Source: Adiantum capillus-veneris (taxonomy: Eukaryota > Streptophyta > Polypodiopsida > Polypodiales > Pteridaceae). Taken from it: DNA of 64,000 nt. The DNA lies in the NCBI GenBank assembly GCA_014529385.2, contig CM043970.1, forward strand, positions 60,559,023 to 60,623,022, given 5' to 3'. Shown in pieces: positions 23,118 through 34,829 of this stretch. The notes under the pieces are model-generated. The model was not told the DNA's origin. It saw only the letters and a list, made by a program, of their open reading frames with translations, and did no database searches. Both the position numbers and the translations under genes were made by a program. Every line of letters begins with the position of its first letter. The stretch's first letter is position 1.

Positions 23118-23465
23118 AGGTTACGTCCTCCCGAGCTTAGTCGCCAGCAGCTACAACATATGCCTGCTCATTTTCTTTTATTTTTGTGAGCTTTGCCGAG
23201 CATCAGTAGGTTGAAAAATACTTTGGGAAAACTCTTAGAGCTTGGTCTCCTCAGATTTTTGATTTGGGCTCATTTCGGCCTCCCTTTTCACTACAGGTAG
23301 TATTGCACAGATATTTTGTCACTTTGTGTGAAATTTTTGTCAGTGCCATTTTTTGCATAACATGTCCATTATAGTCTCCTACGATCTTTTCTATATAGCA
23401 CGTGTTGTTCTTGCTCCGTTTCTCCTCTTTTTGGGCAGTTTTCACATCAGGTGCAAGCATTCGCC

Positions 23466-25123
23466 ATGGTTGAGAACAACACAGATGTGTTCAAGATGTT
23501 TACTGTTGATGGTTGGGGACAATTACCCGATGTGGGCTTATATGATGCAACATGTTCTTGTGTCAAAGGGCGTTTGGAATATTGTACAAGGCATTGATGC
23601 ACATCCTGATTCTGAGGATGTAGGCGATGTTGAGGATGTTATAGGTTTTGGTGGCAGGATTGTTGCTGCCAGACTTGTTTGCCTGCTACTGAGCAAGCTC
23701 GTTGGGATGTAAATTATGTGCAGGCTCATGCTTTGATTGCATTGTCTATGAAGTGCACTATTACTCCTCACATTTGTTCAAAAATATGCAAAATAGGCTT
23801 GGGATATTCTGGCTAGTCTTTATGCAAGTCGCAATGAGGCTAAAATTGCATTCTTGCGTAAAGAGTTGGAGTCGAATATTATGCATGAGGAAGACAGCAT
23901 GGACACTTTCCTTTGCTAGTGTCAAGGATATAAATGAGCTACTTATTTCTGTCGGGGGTGAAGTGATTTCTGGCAGTTCCCTTGTCCAGACTGTTCTTGA
24001 TGCTTTGCCAGATTCTTACCAGACTTTTGCTAGTACTTGGAGACTTATGACCCAAGGAAATACTAAAGTTGCCAAGTTTGATGCATTATGCACATTACTA
24101 TTTCAAGAGTCACTTTTCCACACAAAAAAAGGGATACACAGTGTGCAGTTGAACGGGCTTTTATTGTTGGTGTTGCCTTCAATTGGTAACATGAATGTAA
24201 CCACTTCTGATGGTTCTTCTGCGAGTGGAAAATATTATGTTCCTAATGCTTCTGATGGCAGTAGTTTGTATGGGAACTCTAGTGATAAGGGCAAAAGAAG
24301 ATGCGTTGCCATTATTGTAAGGCTAATGATCACTTGATCAAATAGTGTCCAAAATTGAAGGCAAAAGAGGCTAAAAAGAAAGAGGTTGAATCAAGTATAG
24401 GGTCCATCACAATTGTAGCTATTATAGAGTCTACTGTCAAAGGAGATTGTGATGCTAATGTAGATGCAGAGTGAGCTTTCAGTGTATTGTATTTATGATC
24501 CTGCTGTCCATGATGCATGCATGTCAGTTGCTGCAGATTCACATGTGTGGTATTTTGACAGTGGTGCTACAAAGCACCTTACCTCACCTCGTGATTTCTT
24601 TACCTCTCTTGAGTTTGTTCCTCATGGTAATTCAGTCACTTTTGCCAATAATGCCTCTTATATGGTTCAAGGACTTGGAAATATTGCACTTACTACTGCA
24701 AATGGCAGTTCTTTCCCACTTCTTGATGCACTGTATGTACATGGGATCAAGAAGAATCTTTTGTCTATATCTGCACTTGCTAGACTTGGACTTGTAATTA
24801 AATTTGTGGATAACAGATGTACAATACATGATCTCAGTTTCGATATTGAATTTGTTTGCTGGCATTTTATGCCATGGGCTGTATAAGCTCAATTTGTATG
24901 AGAAGTGTGGGCAAATTTTTTCAATGAAATTGTGGATTCAAAGGCTATTTCAGATGTTAGTGGTGGAAGTTTGAATGTAAAATCCAATGAGGCAAATGTA
25001 CAGACTATGGGGATTTCTAAAAATTTACAGATTAGCCTATTACTGATGTGCATGTACATGATGTACTTGATGAGAAAAGGGATGAGAATGAGTAGGCTAG
25101 AGGTATACCAAAATGGATGGTGC
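23466..25123 (+). pseudogene. gag and protease of copia A, internally deleted
   Basis: Starts MVENNTDVFKMFTVDG (23466), then in other frames NYPMWAYMMQHVL and GVWNIVQGI, typical copia gag. Next come SLVQTVLDALPDSYQTF (about 23975-24035), a zinc-knuckle remnant with CHYCKANDHL (about 24311), and the protease site WYFDSGATKHLTS (24549-24590) followed by LLSISALARLGL. Integrase is almost entirely missing: the frame passes from the protease end to a linker (HDVLDEKRDENE, PKWMVR) and is cut at 25123 by the inversion. Several stops and frameshifts are present. Confidence 0.85.
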
Positions 25124-26626
25124 GGGTAATCCATGGTGCTTGAAAATCTGAGATATGAAGAGAGTTGCCATTTGATGTGCCTTAATAGTCTTTTTGACAG
25201 GAATAAAATGTGCTTGCTTGCTAAACCTGTCGACTATTGTCCATATTCCTATATTCCCATGGATAGACTTGGGCAATCCAAAGATGAAATCCATGGATAT
25301 ACTCTCCCATGGTGAATTTGGAATAGGCAATGGCTGGAGTAATCCAGGTTGCTTCTCTCTATCATACTTGGTCTTTTGGCATACTACACATTTTGAAACA
25401 GACTCTTGTATGTCCACTTTCATGCTAGGCCAATAGAAATACGTCTCTACTCCTCGGAGAGTAGGTTGAATACCTCTATGCCCTGCATATGGAGGAGCAT
25501 GGGATTCATACATAACCTTCTCACGAAGGGAATGGGTAACACATAGCCTATTGCCGTGGAGAAGATAACCATCCTGCAAGGTGAATGGTTCCTCTTTCTT
25601 CCCCAAAGCAAGGGCTGACATTATGTCTCTAAAGTCAGGGTCAACTGTAGCATACTCATCTATCATAGAGGATAGATCATTGTGAGTAGCTATAGACACC
25701 GCATTAACTTTTGGTCGTCGTGAAAGTGCATCGGCAACTTGATTGTGCTTACCAGCAATGTGAGCAATATGGAAATTAAATTGCGAAAGAAAATTTGCCC
25801 ACCTCATTTGTTTGTCGGAAAGCTTGGTTTGCGTCATGAAATACTTGAGACTTTGGTGGTCGGTTCGTAGGATGAATGGAGTCCCCAATAGGTAGTGCTT
25901 CCATGTGTCTAGGGCATGTAGAACAGCTAAAAGCTCTTTCTCATAAATGCCCAAGACTCGTTCATCACTATTGAGCCTTCGGCTCTCATATGCTATGGCA
26001 TGCCCTTCTTGAAGCAAAACCGCTCCAAGGCAATCACCACACGCATCATATTGGACCTCAAATGGCTTTGAGAGATCCGGAAGCATGAGGACTGGTTGGG
26101 AAGTAAGCTTCTCTTTGAGATTTTCAAAAGCATTTTTCTCCTTAGCAGTCCATACAAACTTAACGTTCTTCTTAGTTAAGTCGTGTAGTGGTCCTGCTAC
26201 TTGAGAGAATTTTGCTATGAAGCGTCTATAGTATGCACACATACCAATAAAGCTTCTTAGCTCATGTAGATTTCTTGGGTTAGGCCATGCTTTTATTACC
26301 TCTAAATTTGATGGATCCATTTGGATTCCATCTTTAGAGATAATATGACCTAAATATTGAATCTCTTGAAGGAAGAATTCGCTTTTCTTTTGGTTGAGAT
26401 AAAGCTTGTTCTCCCTCAATGCTTGAAAAATAACTTGGAGATGCTGCTTATGTTCCTCCAAAGACTTGGAGTAGATGATGATATCATCAAAGAACACTCC
26501 AGTGAATTTTCGATATGGTCTAAAAATTTTCTCCATCAAACGATTGAACGTAGCTGGTGCATTAGTCAAGCCAAAAGGCATGACTAGATATTCATAAAGA
26601 CCAAATGTTGTGCGAAACGCGGTCTT
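25124..26626 (-). pseudogene. pol: RT end, RNase H and integrase N-terminal half of G3
   Basis: Open frame from the codon after the TGA. RT palm with VMPFGLTNAP and FFDDIIIYS; RNase H with FEVQYDACGDCLGAVL (one Cys changed to Tyr), TDHQSLKYF and ADALSRRP; integrase zinc domain (HAPPYAGH, CVVCQKTK) and the first catalytic Asp in SMDFIFGLP. It breaks at GLP, after which copia sequence follows. The second catalytic Asp and the Glu are on the other piece at 19563. It is in frame with the upstream ORF, so apart from the TGA this is one pol gene. Confidence 0.94.
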
Positions 26627-28995
26627 TCAGATATCTTCATTCACTATCCTTATTTGATGATAGCCACTCTTAAGGTCAATCCTACTGAAGTAGGTAGAGC
26701 CTTGTAGCTTATCAAACAGATCTTCTATCCGAGGTACGGGAAATCTGTTTTTGATAGTGATATGGTTTAGTGCTCGATAGTCCACACACATACGGTATGT
26801 ACCATCTTTCTTTTGCACTAAAAGGACTGGAGAACAAAAGGGAGAGGAACTAGGCCTCACCATTCTTGTGTCTACCAGCTCTTGTACTTGCCTCATGATC
26901 TCCTCTTGTTGAGCTTGTGAGACTCGATAAAGAGGCTTGTTAGGTGGTGAGCTTCCAGGAAGGAGCTCAATACGATGGTCATCATCCCCTCGTTTTGGAG
27001 GTAAGTCCATAGGGATATCATCGATGAACACATCTTGGAATCCTTTTAGAAAATGAGACAAGTCTAACTCTTCTTGATTCCTATCATTTACATTTGATGA
27101 AACATTAGTATCTTTTGGAGACTCTTTGACAAAAATCATGTACGCAGAAACTGAGCTCTTCATTGACTTATCAAAAGAAAGAGGATTTACAAGTGGAATA
27201 GTGCGACCACGCTCACTAGCATCTATATACATGTTCTTTCCCCTGTAAGTGAAGTAAATTCTCCTTTCAGGGAACTTCATGTGGACAGCCATGCGATCAA
27301 ACCATGGTGCCCCTAGGATAACATCCTGATGTTGGAGAGGAGAGATGAAGAAGTCTTCTTTGTCGACATAGCTTTGGACATGAAGCCTCAACTTCCCAAT
27401 CAAGGGAGTAATAGAGGCTTGTTGTCCCTTGAAAGCTGCATCAGCGACTACTATATCTCCCATCTCAAAAGCTTGAATGCCCAACTTGGTGGCCAACTCT
27501 ATTGATATGAAGTTAAGAGTAGAGCCAGGGTCAGACAAGATGAAGGCATCATGCTCTCTTACCTTTCCCCAAGCATAGGAGAGTGATGATCCCTTGCAAT
27601 GAGCATCCTCTTTTGGAGCTTCGATGGTGGAAGCTCTAGGAGTCTCATTGCGAGTATTCTTCTTGGGGCAAGAACGATAGCCATGTCCTTGCTCTCCACA
27701 CTTGAAACACTTATGGTCCTTGCGAAAAGCTTCAAGCTCTTCAGGAGAGAGTTTGTTTTTACCTTTGTAAACTCCCTTCTCCTTGGACCGATTTTTGTTG
27801 TTGTTGTTGTTGTTGAAAGTGCCTTGGGAGTTATTTTGAGCATTGGATTTCCCTTTTGCATCATTTTTATCTTCGTTTTCCATGGGCTTGACATTACGTC
27901 TAGCCCCTTGATGGAAATTGATGCGTGAAGCAACCATGGTGTGGTGGATTACTTCGGTAATAGTACCGGGCCGTTGAGAGTTGATGTATTCGGCCATCTC
28001 TTCAGGTAATCCCGCACAGAATTGCTGTCTTTGCTCGGCAAAGTCTATCTTTTGAAAGACAGTAGCTTTGAGATGTAAATCCCAAAACTTGTCTACATAC
28101 TTGTTGATAGACTCATGAGAGAGAAGCTTCAAGCCGCGCCATTCGGTAAGAACTTTATTTTTAGTATCGCTTGGCAGAAATTGCTTCATGATGGAAACTC
28201 GTAGAGTTTTCCATGTCTTTGGGGCTTCTCCATTGCCATGAAGGCTAGCCCACCATTGACGAGATGATTTTTGGAAGTGCATAGCTACATGACGTAGCTT
28301 GGAGGACTCTGTGAAGCCCTCGTCCCCAAAGGCCGCGTCAAATTGCTGGATGAAGGCCAAGACTTTGTCGGTAGCACCAAAGGTGCCATCGTAGGTGAGA
28401 AAAGAGATACTCTTTCCTCCCTCCTTGAACTTCTTTAGCTTTTGTGACCTTCGCCATGCAGGAAATGATTTGCGATGTCCTCCTCTCTTGTATTCTCTAG
28501 GAGAATAGCCATAACTTTCATCGGAAGAGGAGGAAGGTGAAGAAGAAGGAGAAGAGGGTGACCTCTTCCTAGCCCTTTTCTTCCTTTGTTTCCTCTCTTG
28601 GGAGGAGTAGGCGATTGTCTAGACCGCCTTCTTCGTGGAGCCACATCTTCAGAAGAACTTAGACTTTCATTGCTTTCTTTCTCTTTGGATTCCTCCTCTC
28701 GAATGGAAGAGAGTCTTCTTTTGGGGGTCTCTTCAAGAGGCCTCCTAAGCTCTCTCTCCTCTTGGAGAGGAAGGAAAATTCCATAGGCACGAAGTTGTTG
28801 AGTAACTTCGGCTTGCAAGGTAGGGTTGCCCATAGCTTGTTGCAACCTAGTCACAAGATAATTCACAAACATGGGAGCATCATCATTAGCACCTTCATGT
28901 GCAAAATCAAAACTATCAATGTTCATTCTACTCTCTTGATTATTGTCAGCCATGTTAACAAAATTTATGTTTATACTTAGTGTATGCTTTGGCAA
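26627..28995 (-). pseudogene. gag, protease and RT N-terminal half of G3
   Basis: Conserved starts lie at 28995 and 28953 (MADNNQESRMN). A deletion of about 50 bp near 28605, between short AAGAGAGG-like repeats, shifts the gag frame; the correct frame is open again before 28360. The zinc knuckle ([14 protein letters not shown]), protease site DPGST and RT block [12 protein letters not shown] are intact. The frame ends at TGA 26627-26629 after IVNEDI; G1 has TGA at the same codon and G2 has CTA. Confidence 0.93.
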
Positions 28996-29354
28996 TACAA
29001 AACCTTAGTTGCCACTCCTCTTAGCCTTTGAAAATTGGCTCTTAAGTATCTACACCCACGGCTCAAAGTGGTTAATTATAGAGAGTAGAGGAGTAGGTCT
29101 AACATAGCGGAATTGCCAAGGGCTAGCTCCTTTCGGACTTCTTATGGCTCAATAATGGTAAAGCCGTAGGCAAGTCTAAAAAGACTCCATTATTAAGTCC
29201 AAAGCTCCCGAGGTGTGCACCATCCCCCACATAGTGGGCTTAACAAAATCGATATTAGATCCCAGTTCCACTTACCCTATTATAATTAACAACATCAACC
29301 ATTTATAGGCTACTTAAGGACCTCTCTTCTTAAGCAAGAAAAGAGAAACCAAAT

Positions 29355-29366
29355 GCTCTGATACCA
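29355..29366 (-). promoter_or_regulatory. Primer-binding site of G3
   Basis: TGGTATCAGAGC on minus, one base after the LTR end at 29368, identical to G1. Confidence 0.94.
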
Positions 29367-29367
29367 A

Positions 29368-30042
29368 TGTAATGGAATTAGCCTATTCAACTTGAGAGTA
29401 GCGGAAATTAATGAGAATACTTTCGAGAAATAACTTTGTGAGCATAGCGGGTAGACATAATTGAAGATAGCAACATAATCATAGCAATTAGTTAACTTGG
29501 CATGAACAATACTTTTGTAAGAGAGAGAATTTAGAGAACATGACAACAGTTGAGGACCGGATTTATGTGGAGCCGGTCCCCCCTCCAATAGGCATTTGTA
29601 TTATGATTTCTCCCATTAAGAGAGACTTGTTACAATACATTCTTTGTGTTCCTTGTGACCTAGGTGATGCAATGAAGATGGAAAGCTTCGTGCATCACAA
29701 TCATAGCATAACATGAACTTGAAGAAAGCTTTAATTGTCCCAAGCCTCAGTCCCAAGACCTCAAACACCTTCGAAGGTGGAGAGAGCTAGCAGGGAATGA
29801 GGGTAGGGAAGAGGAAGAAGAAACATTTCCTAGGAGAAAGAACTAGTTCCTCACTTATCATACTCTTGTTGCTAGCATACATAATAGCATAGTAATGAAG
29901 AAGAAGGAGATGACAAGCTCAAGCATTGAAGCATGGCTCTTGGTTGGATTTGCACTCCATAGCCAAGAGTGTTGGTGTAGGCTCTCCACCTCTACTTGCT
30001 TGGAGAGGGAGCTCTTGCACTTTGCCTAGCACACAATGAGAT
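29368..30042 (-). repeat. 5' LTR of G3, missing its head
   Basis: The last 675 bp or so of the family LTR. Similarity to 21787-22461 stops at about 30042 (after CACACAATGAGA), where unrelated sequence begins. About 870 bp of the LTR, including U3, is missing, so this copy has lost its promoter-side sequences and its target duplication. Confidence 0.9.
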
Positions 30043-31020
30043 CTCAAACTTCTTTGTGACCCCCCAACTTCTTGTCCTTCAACACACACTACAAACAAAA
30101 TTGCAAACAAAGCCTACCTCTTTCCCTTGCTCCTCGCTACCAAAGAAATCTACCTCCTTCAAAAGCTTTTTACAAAATTTTCTTTTTGTTTGTTGTGGAG
30201 TCGATGATTGATGCGAGAATCACGCTTTGGTGATGTGGTAGCTCAAAGGCAAGTAGCAACAAATCCACCAGGGATACTGCCAAAATAGTTTGTGTTGGGC
30301 TTCTTGTCCTTTTTCAATTCTGTTGCGTCACCTCTCTCGCTCTATAGCCCCTCGACTGTGCCAAAACAACAATGCCTTGCTCTACTTTCACTGCTCATCA
30401 AAATTGCCTCGTTGACTTCTCTTTTTTCCTTAAGATAGCTTGCATTTCCCTCTTTATTTAACCATGGGCGGCTGTCCCACCATATTTGGCTTACACTTCA
30501 TCGAAGCATTGTTAAGTTTCACACATTCATCATAAAGATCGTCGCCTAATGCATTACCAAACACAACAATTGGCATACATATTTACCAAAGCACTGCAAA
30601 GCAATTAATATTATTTGAATGCCTTGATTTAAATAAACCAATTCAAAGCTTTCTTGCGACTACCATGTTGGTCATATCCTGCTATCAATGTACTTCAAAA
30701 AAATTCTGAATAAGAAGCTCTTCAAGAAATTTTTGTGCTCTCTAAAATTCACCATATTTGGCATGGATATCAGCCCAAGCATCACTGATCAAAGCTTTGC
30801 CATCTACAATATAAACATGTATGTCGATCGAAGCACTACAAAACACAACATTTAACATACATATCAATCAAAGCATCACTAAGTACCCCATTTGATTTTC
30901 ATTTAGTCAAACCATTGCCATGCACAAAATCTAGTCACTTTCGTTGCAAAAATGGTCCAAAAAAATCCCTTACCATTGCCATATTGGCATCACTGCAATC
31001 ATCGCATTTAATAAACTCTA
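30043..31020. other. No gene seen
   Basis: AT-rich sequence without a long ORF. ATCAAAGCA / GCATACATAT-like words recur between 30570 and 30900 (AAGCACTGCAAAG, AAGCACTACAAAACA, AAGCATCACTAAG), giving a loose repeated texture I could not resolve into a unit. Confidence 0.5.
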
Positions 31021-31591
31021 TTATTTTTTGCTTTTCTCCTTATGGACATGGAGTGTCATGACAACATGAGATGCATTTGGCACCAATATAACTTCTCTCA
31101 GTAGTTTTGCTTGCATGCCTTTGCCCAATGCTATCCTCTCATTGAAGTCTTTGGTTAATTTTGACCTCCATCTAACATGTTGTCCATCTCTGAATTTATC
31201 ACGTAAAGAACTAGGCTGTGAGCATTGCCCACTAGGGTGGTTGTTCGCATGTGCTACCGCATTGTTACCTTGCAACACAAATCCATTTTGGTACAGCATC
31301 TCAACCTCCCATGGTAGTAGACATGTTCCCTCTTTCACAACCTGCATCCCTAGGGTAGGCCAAGGAGTTCCAATAATCATCTCATCAATGTTCCAAGCAT
31401 GAGTATTGCTATTGTTGCAAAACAATATGAATCCCTCCACAATTCCTCCTAGATTTTGTACCCATAGTTGGATATTTTCTCCTTTCCCAAAAGCAAGGTG
31501 CAAGAACGCAATTTTGCACATTACTTGAATTGTTGTTTATGAACCTACCACAACGTACTTTCTCTCTAGGGAGCACACCAAAAATTTTCAT
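31021..31591 (-). pseudogene. Unassigned coding remnant
   Basis: A 166-residue ORF (31021-31521) overlaps a 60-residue ORF (31409-31591) in another frame. Both look coding around the overlap, suggesting one gene with a frameshift near 31470. The longer product has a Trp-rich middle (NIDEMIIGTPWPTLGMQ), a His/Asn-rich stretch (HANNHPSGQCSQ) and a basic C-terminus ending KEKSKK. I do not recognise the family. DEMIIGTPW vaguely resembles the IIGxxW end of a retropepsin, which would make it another retroelement piece, but I am unsure. Confidence 0.35.
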
Positions 31592-31849
31592 TTTTCTGTT
31601 GGGCTATGTGCGCCTAATTGCCCAAACTATTCGAGGAAGTTTTTGAACTAGCTAGAGTTTTGAATAGGTGGAAGAATCTTGCTTTTTATGAGGCATAGTG
31701 CTAGCTAGGGTGGTGGCATTAACAAACTCTGATCTATGGCTATCTTCTTCAAGAGTTCCATCCAAATCAATATAGATTGGCTGTCTTTTTTTCACACTCT
31801 TTTTCCTTATTGTATCTCTATTCATCTTCGAGCTTGGTATTTGCATTTA

Positions 31850-32340
31850 TTCTAGAACTATCGATTGAGCTGCATCAATAAGTTTTTTACCAGATGCACT
31901 ACTTCATGTGGTAAATCACAAAAAATCAGCTCCCTATGATCCTCAAGCTAATGGGCAAACAGAACATGCTAACAAAATAGTCGGTACATGATGACCTACT
32001 TGGGAAACTGCATTCTGCATTATCAGCATGGCATGCAACATGCAAAATTGCTTTGAACTCAATACCATTCACATTAATTACTAGATGCAATACTTCATAT
32101 GGATTTCTTAATTCTGACACTATGTGTAGCTAAAACACTCAAATGGAATGGACATAAATTGCCAGTCATCCTTGAAGAGCTTGGAAAACTATATGAGCAA
32201 AGATTGATGACTATAACATATATCTATGCTCAAAGGAGGAAACAAAAGTAGTTGACTCAAAAATTCTCACAAAAGAATTCCAAAAAGGAGAGCTTGTACT
32301 AGTGTACTCACCAAAACAATACATTTCAAAGTTGCAAAAG
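31850..32340 (+). pseudogene. Decayed Ty3/gypsy integrase C-terminal fragment
   Basis: SAPYDPQANGQTEHANKIV (about 31898-31955) is the catalytic-Glu block of gypsy integrase. Further on are LHSALSAWHATCKIALNSIP and, in another frame, FQKGELVLVYSPKQY (about 32280-32325), the usual K-x-G-D/E-L-V-L block. Stops and shifts separate them. It is a different lineage from G1-G5, which have HPQTDGQSE here. Confidence 0.75.
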
Positions 32341-32745
32341 GAAGAGAACGAAGACATGTGGAATTCCACTAATTTGATAAGTAGAGGTACATATTCACTA
32401 ACTTAATTGATATAAATGAACAGAATAAAGACATGCGGAATTCCACTAGCTTGATAAGTAGAGGTACTTATCCGCCAATTTAATAAGGGGAACTAGTTAC
32501 TATTTACTTCTCCACTAACTCACTTACTTATAATATTTGCATAAAAGAGAGGATATAAGTTCTTCCACATCTTTTTTCTATCAATGACTATCCTCACCCT
32601 TTTACTCCATAGGCTCCAAAAAATCTAAAGAGTGAGTATTTTTGGGCCTCCCTCTTCCAATTTCCATAGCCACCATGTTTCAAGGTAAGGCTTGTTTCCA
32701 CAATAGCCCATCATCCTTCAAGTAGAGAGTGTGTACACTCCTCTC
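32341..32745. other. No gene seen; short local duplication
   Basis: The block GACATGYGGAATTCCACTARYTTGATAAGTAGAGGTAC occurs at about 32354-32390 and again at about 32431-32466, a tandem-like duplication with period about 77 bp. Otherwise nothing recognisable. Confidence 0.55.
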
Positions 32746-32748
32746 TTG

Positions 32749-32880
<132 letters not shown>

Positions 32881-32959
32881 GGCTTGCATATTACACACAC
32901 AACCACACATGTAGAGAGAAAGAGAATGCAAATTAAGGTGTTTGAAGAGAGAGAAGAAC

Positions 32960-33330
32960 TTCATCATCATCATCATCATCATTGAGAACCGAACAAGCTT
33001 CTTCTTCTTCCTCCATAACCAAGTGGTGATTCAAACTCTCCGCTTAACCTCTTTCTAAACTCTCTTCACCATATCTTTTCACCCTTCCATCAAGCTTCAC
33101 CTATAACAAAAGCTAAACCTTTTCAATCGCAAGTTTTCATGGAATTAAGAGTAAGTTGTTAGTGAATGCTACTTGTTTTGTTTATATAATTTTCTCCTAT
33201 AAATGTACCATGGAGACTATAAGTTAAGCTTAGTAATGGTTTTATTATTCATTGATAAATGATTGGATAGTAATTAGTAGAGAAGAATTTTATAGGATAA
33301 TTTAACCACGTCTAAAGTGTGGGATATTAG
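32960..33330. other. Pyrimidine-rich stretch, no gene seen
   Basis: Contains (CAT)n at about 32962-32983, CTT repeats near 33000, and a long TC-rich tract to about 33080. This resembles a plant 5' UTR or an LTR R/U5 region, but no ORF or element end supports either. Confidence 0.4.
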
Positions 33331-33339
33331 TATAAAGTA

Positions 33340-33745
33340 TTGAGAAAGAGGCATTCATGCATGGTTTTGGTTAATTAGAAAGAGTTATTCATGCATTAAT
33401 TTCATTAATTTAGAAAGAGGAATTTATGTATGAATTGATTAATTAGAAAGAGGTGATTATGCATAAAAAGAAAGAGGCATTTAATCATCAATTTGATAGA
33501 TTTAGAAAGAGACATTTATGCATGATGTTGGTTGATTATTAGAAAGAGACATTGAAGCATGATTTTGATTATTTATAAAGAGACATTGAAGCATGATTTT
33601 GATTATTTAGAAAGAGGCATTTAAGCATGATGTTGGCTATCTAGAAATGAGTAATTATGAAATTCAAAAGATGGAAAGCGGCATATATGCATCCTTTTGA
33701 TTTAAGTATGATTCTTGATTAGTTAGAAAGAGGCATGATTATAAC
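33340..33745 (+). repeat. Degenerate tandem repeat (TTAGAAAGAGGCATTTATGC units)
   Basis: At least nine spaced copies of TTAGAAAGAGRCATT followed by TATGCATGATTTTGATTA, with period 35-50 bp, shrinking and varying along the array. Units are imperfect and spacers unequal, so it is a decayed minisatellite. The clearest adjacent copies are at about 33497-33625. Confidence 0.8.
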
Positions 33746-34559
33746 AATATAGCGAGAAAAGTCGTCGACAACCTTGGCCTTGCGACAAAATAATGAAATA
33801 TTAAACTATGGGTAAACAATGAAAAAAAGGCTCATAAAAATCACAATGGTTGGAATACCTTCAAGGGAGTTGCCCTCCAGTTGGTATGCACCAATTTATT
33901 GGTTGACTGTTCCATTGTGGGAAGATAACAAGAGATTCATGTAGTAAAGAGAGTGGGATTAATCATTGGGTTAACCCTTGTGGGATTGTGAAATTTTGCA
34001 ATCCTTGTTAGAAAGTGTAGTGTAAACTCACTCGATCTTAGGGGATAGGAATGATGGCCGTGCCTTAAATACCCAAAAAAAAGGCATCATTGATTATGAA
34101 CCAAGTGGTTGTCTTGATGGAAATCCATGTATAAGCATAAGGCTTACGAATATGGCTATCAAATTAATGAGTAAAAAATTGACTCCATAGGTCGATCATA
34201 GCTATTTGATCCCAACCTTGCGATAGTTGCTAGAGAATGGATCGAAGGTTAGAGGGTTTCTGTGTTTGTCCAAGGTTCACTAGAATGGTGACCAATTCTA
34301 AGAGAATGACAATGGAATTCTCACTTCCTCCCACAAGCTAACCTTTCTAAAGGAATCCTAGAATTGTTTTTTCTACTTGTATAAATGTATAAGATATTGC
34401 TTTTTTAAGGAAAAGAAATAGGAATCTAGAAACTTAAGAAAAAGTAGACTCTTTTAGGGGATCTACAAATAAATTTAGGTACAGGATGGAGTAGCTCCTC
34501 AACATAATCAAGGATAAAGGGAAGAGAACTTATTTACTTGTTTTCGGCTATGGTTATTA
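33746..34559. other. No gene seen
   Basis: AT-rich sequence without a defensible ORF, LTR end or RNA gene. Confidence 0.5.
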
Positions 34560-34715
34560 CAGAGCCAAATTTGTCTAGACAAATCACCGCATGAGGTAGT
34601 CTAGTGGAAACTATATAGATCATTGCAGGAGGTAGCATAGGAAGTCTTACTGTAGATCACCGCATGAGACAGTGGAGTGGGAATGACACACAAATCTCCG
34701 CATGAGGCATCATGG
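34560..34715 (+). repeat. Short tandem repeat with core ATCACCGCATGAGG
   Basis: Four copies of AWATCWCCGCATGAGRYAG-like sequence, at about 34582, 34619 (ATCATTGCAGGAGG), 34656 and 34694, spaced about 37-38 bp, with AGTGGRAA-type sequence between them. Function unknown. Confidence 0.75.
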
Positions 34716-34829
34716 TTAGTAGTAATTGTGCACAAAAAAATGAAGGAGAGGAGAATAATTAATGGGGAAGGTGAATGAAGAGAGAAATTTAGGGAGAGAG
34801 GTGTAATTAATTAAGGAATCCTCGAACGC

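Larger units (their letters stand above)
19563..25123 (-). other. Inverted segment of about 5.56 kb splitting G3 and copia A
   Basis: G3 pol stops on minus at about 25124 after the integrase codons for GLP. The very next codons of the same gene start at 19563 on plus (SDRDPRMTS follows). Likewise the copia ORF ends at 25123 (plus) with PKWMVR and its apparent continuation, in frame, lies at 19562 on minus. Flipping 19563-25123 mends both elements at once. The borders have 2-4 bp of ambiguity and no long repeats. Confidence 0.88.
25124..30042 (-). mobile_element. Ty3/gypsy chromovirus copy G3, 5' portion
   Basis: On minus: truncated 5' LTR, primer site, leader, gag, protease, RT, RNase H and the first part of integrase. 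The remainder (19563-22461) lies across the inversion. The two pieces total about 7.8 kb; with the missing LTR head the element would be about 8.7 kb. From 28360 to 25124 only one codon (TGA 26627-26629) interrupts the frame, making this the best-preserved pol of the family here. Confidence 0.93.

Noticed and set aside
33340-33745. CRISPR-like array of short spaced repeats
   Set aside because: Repeats are imperfect, spacers are unequal and similar to each other, no cas genes are present, and the context is a plant nuclear genome.
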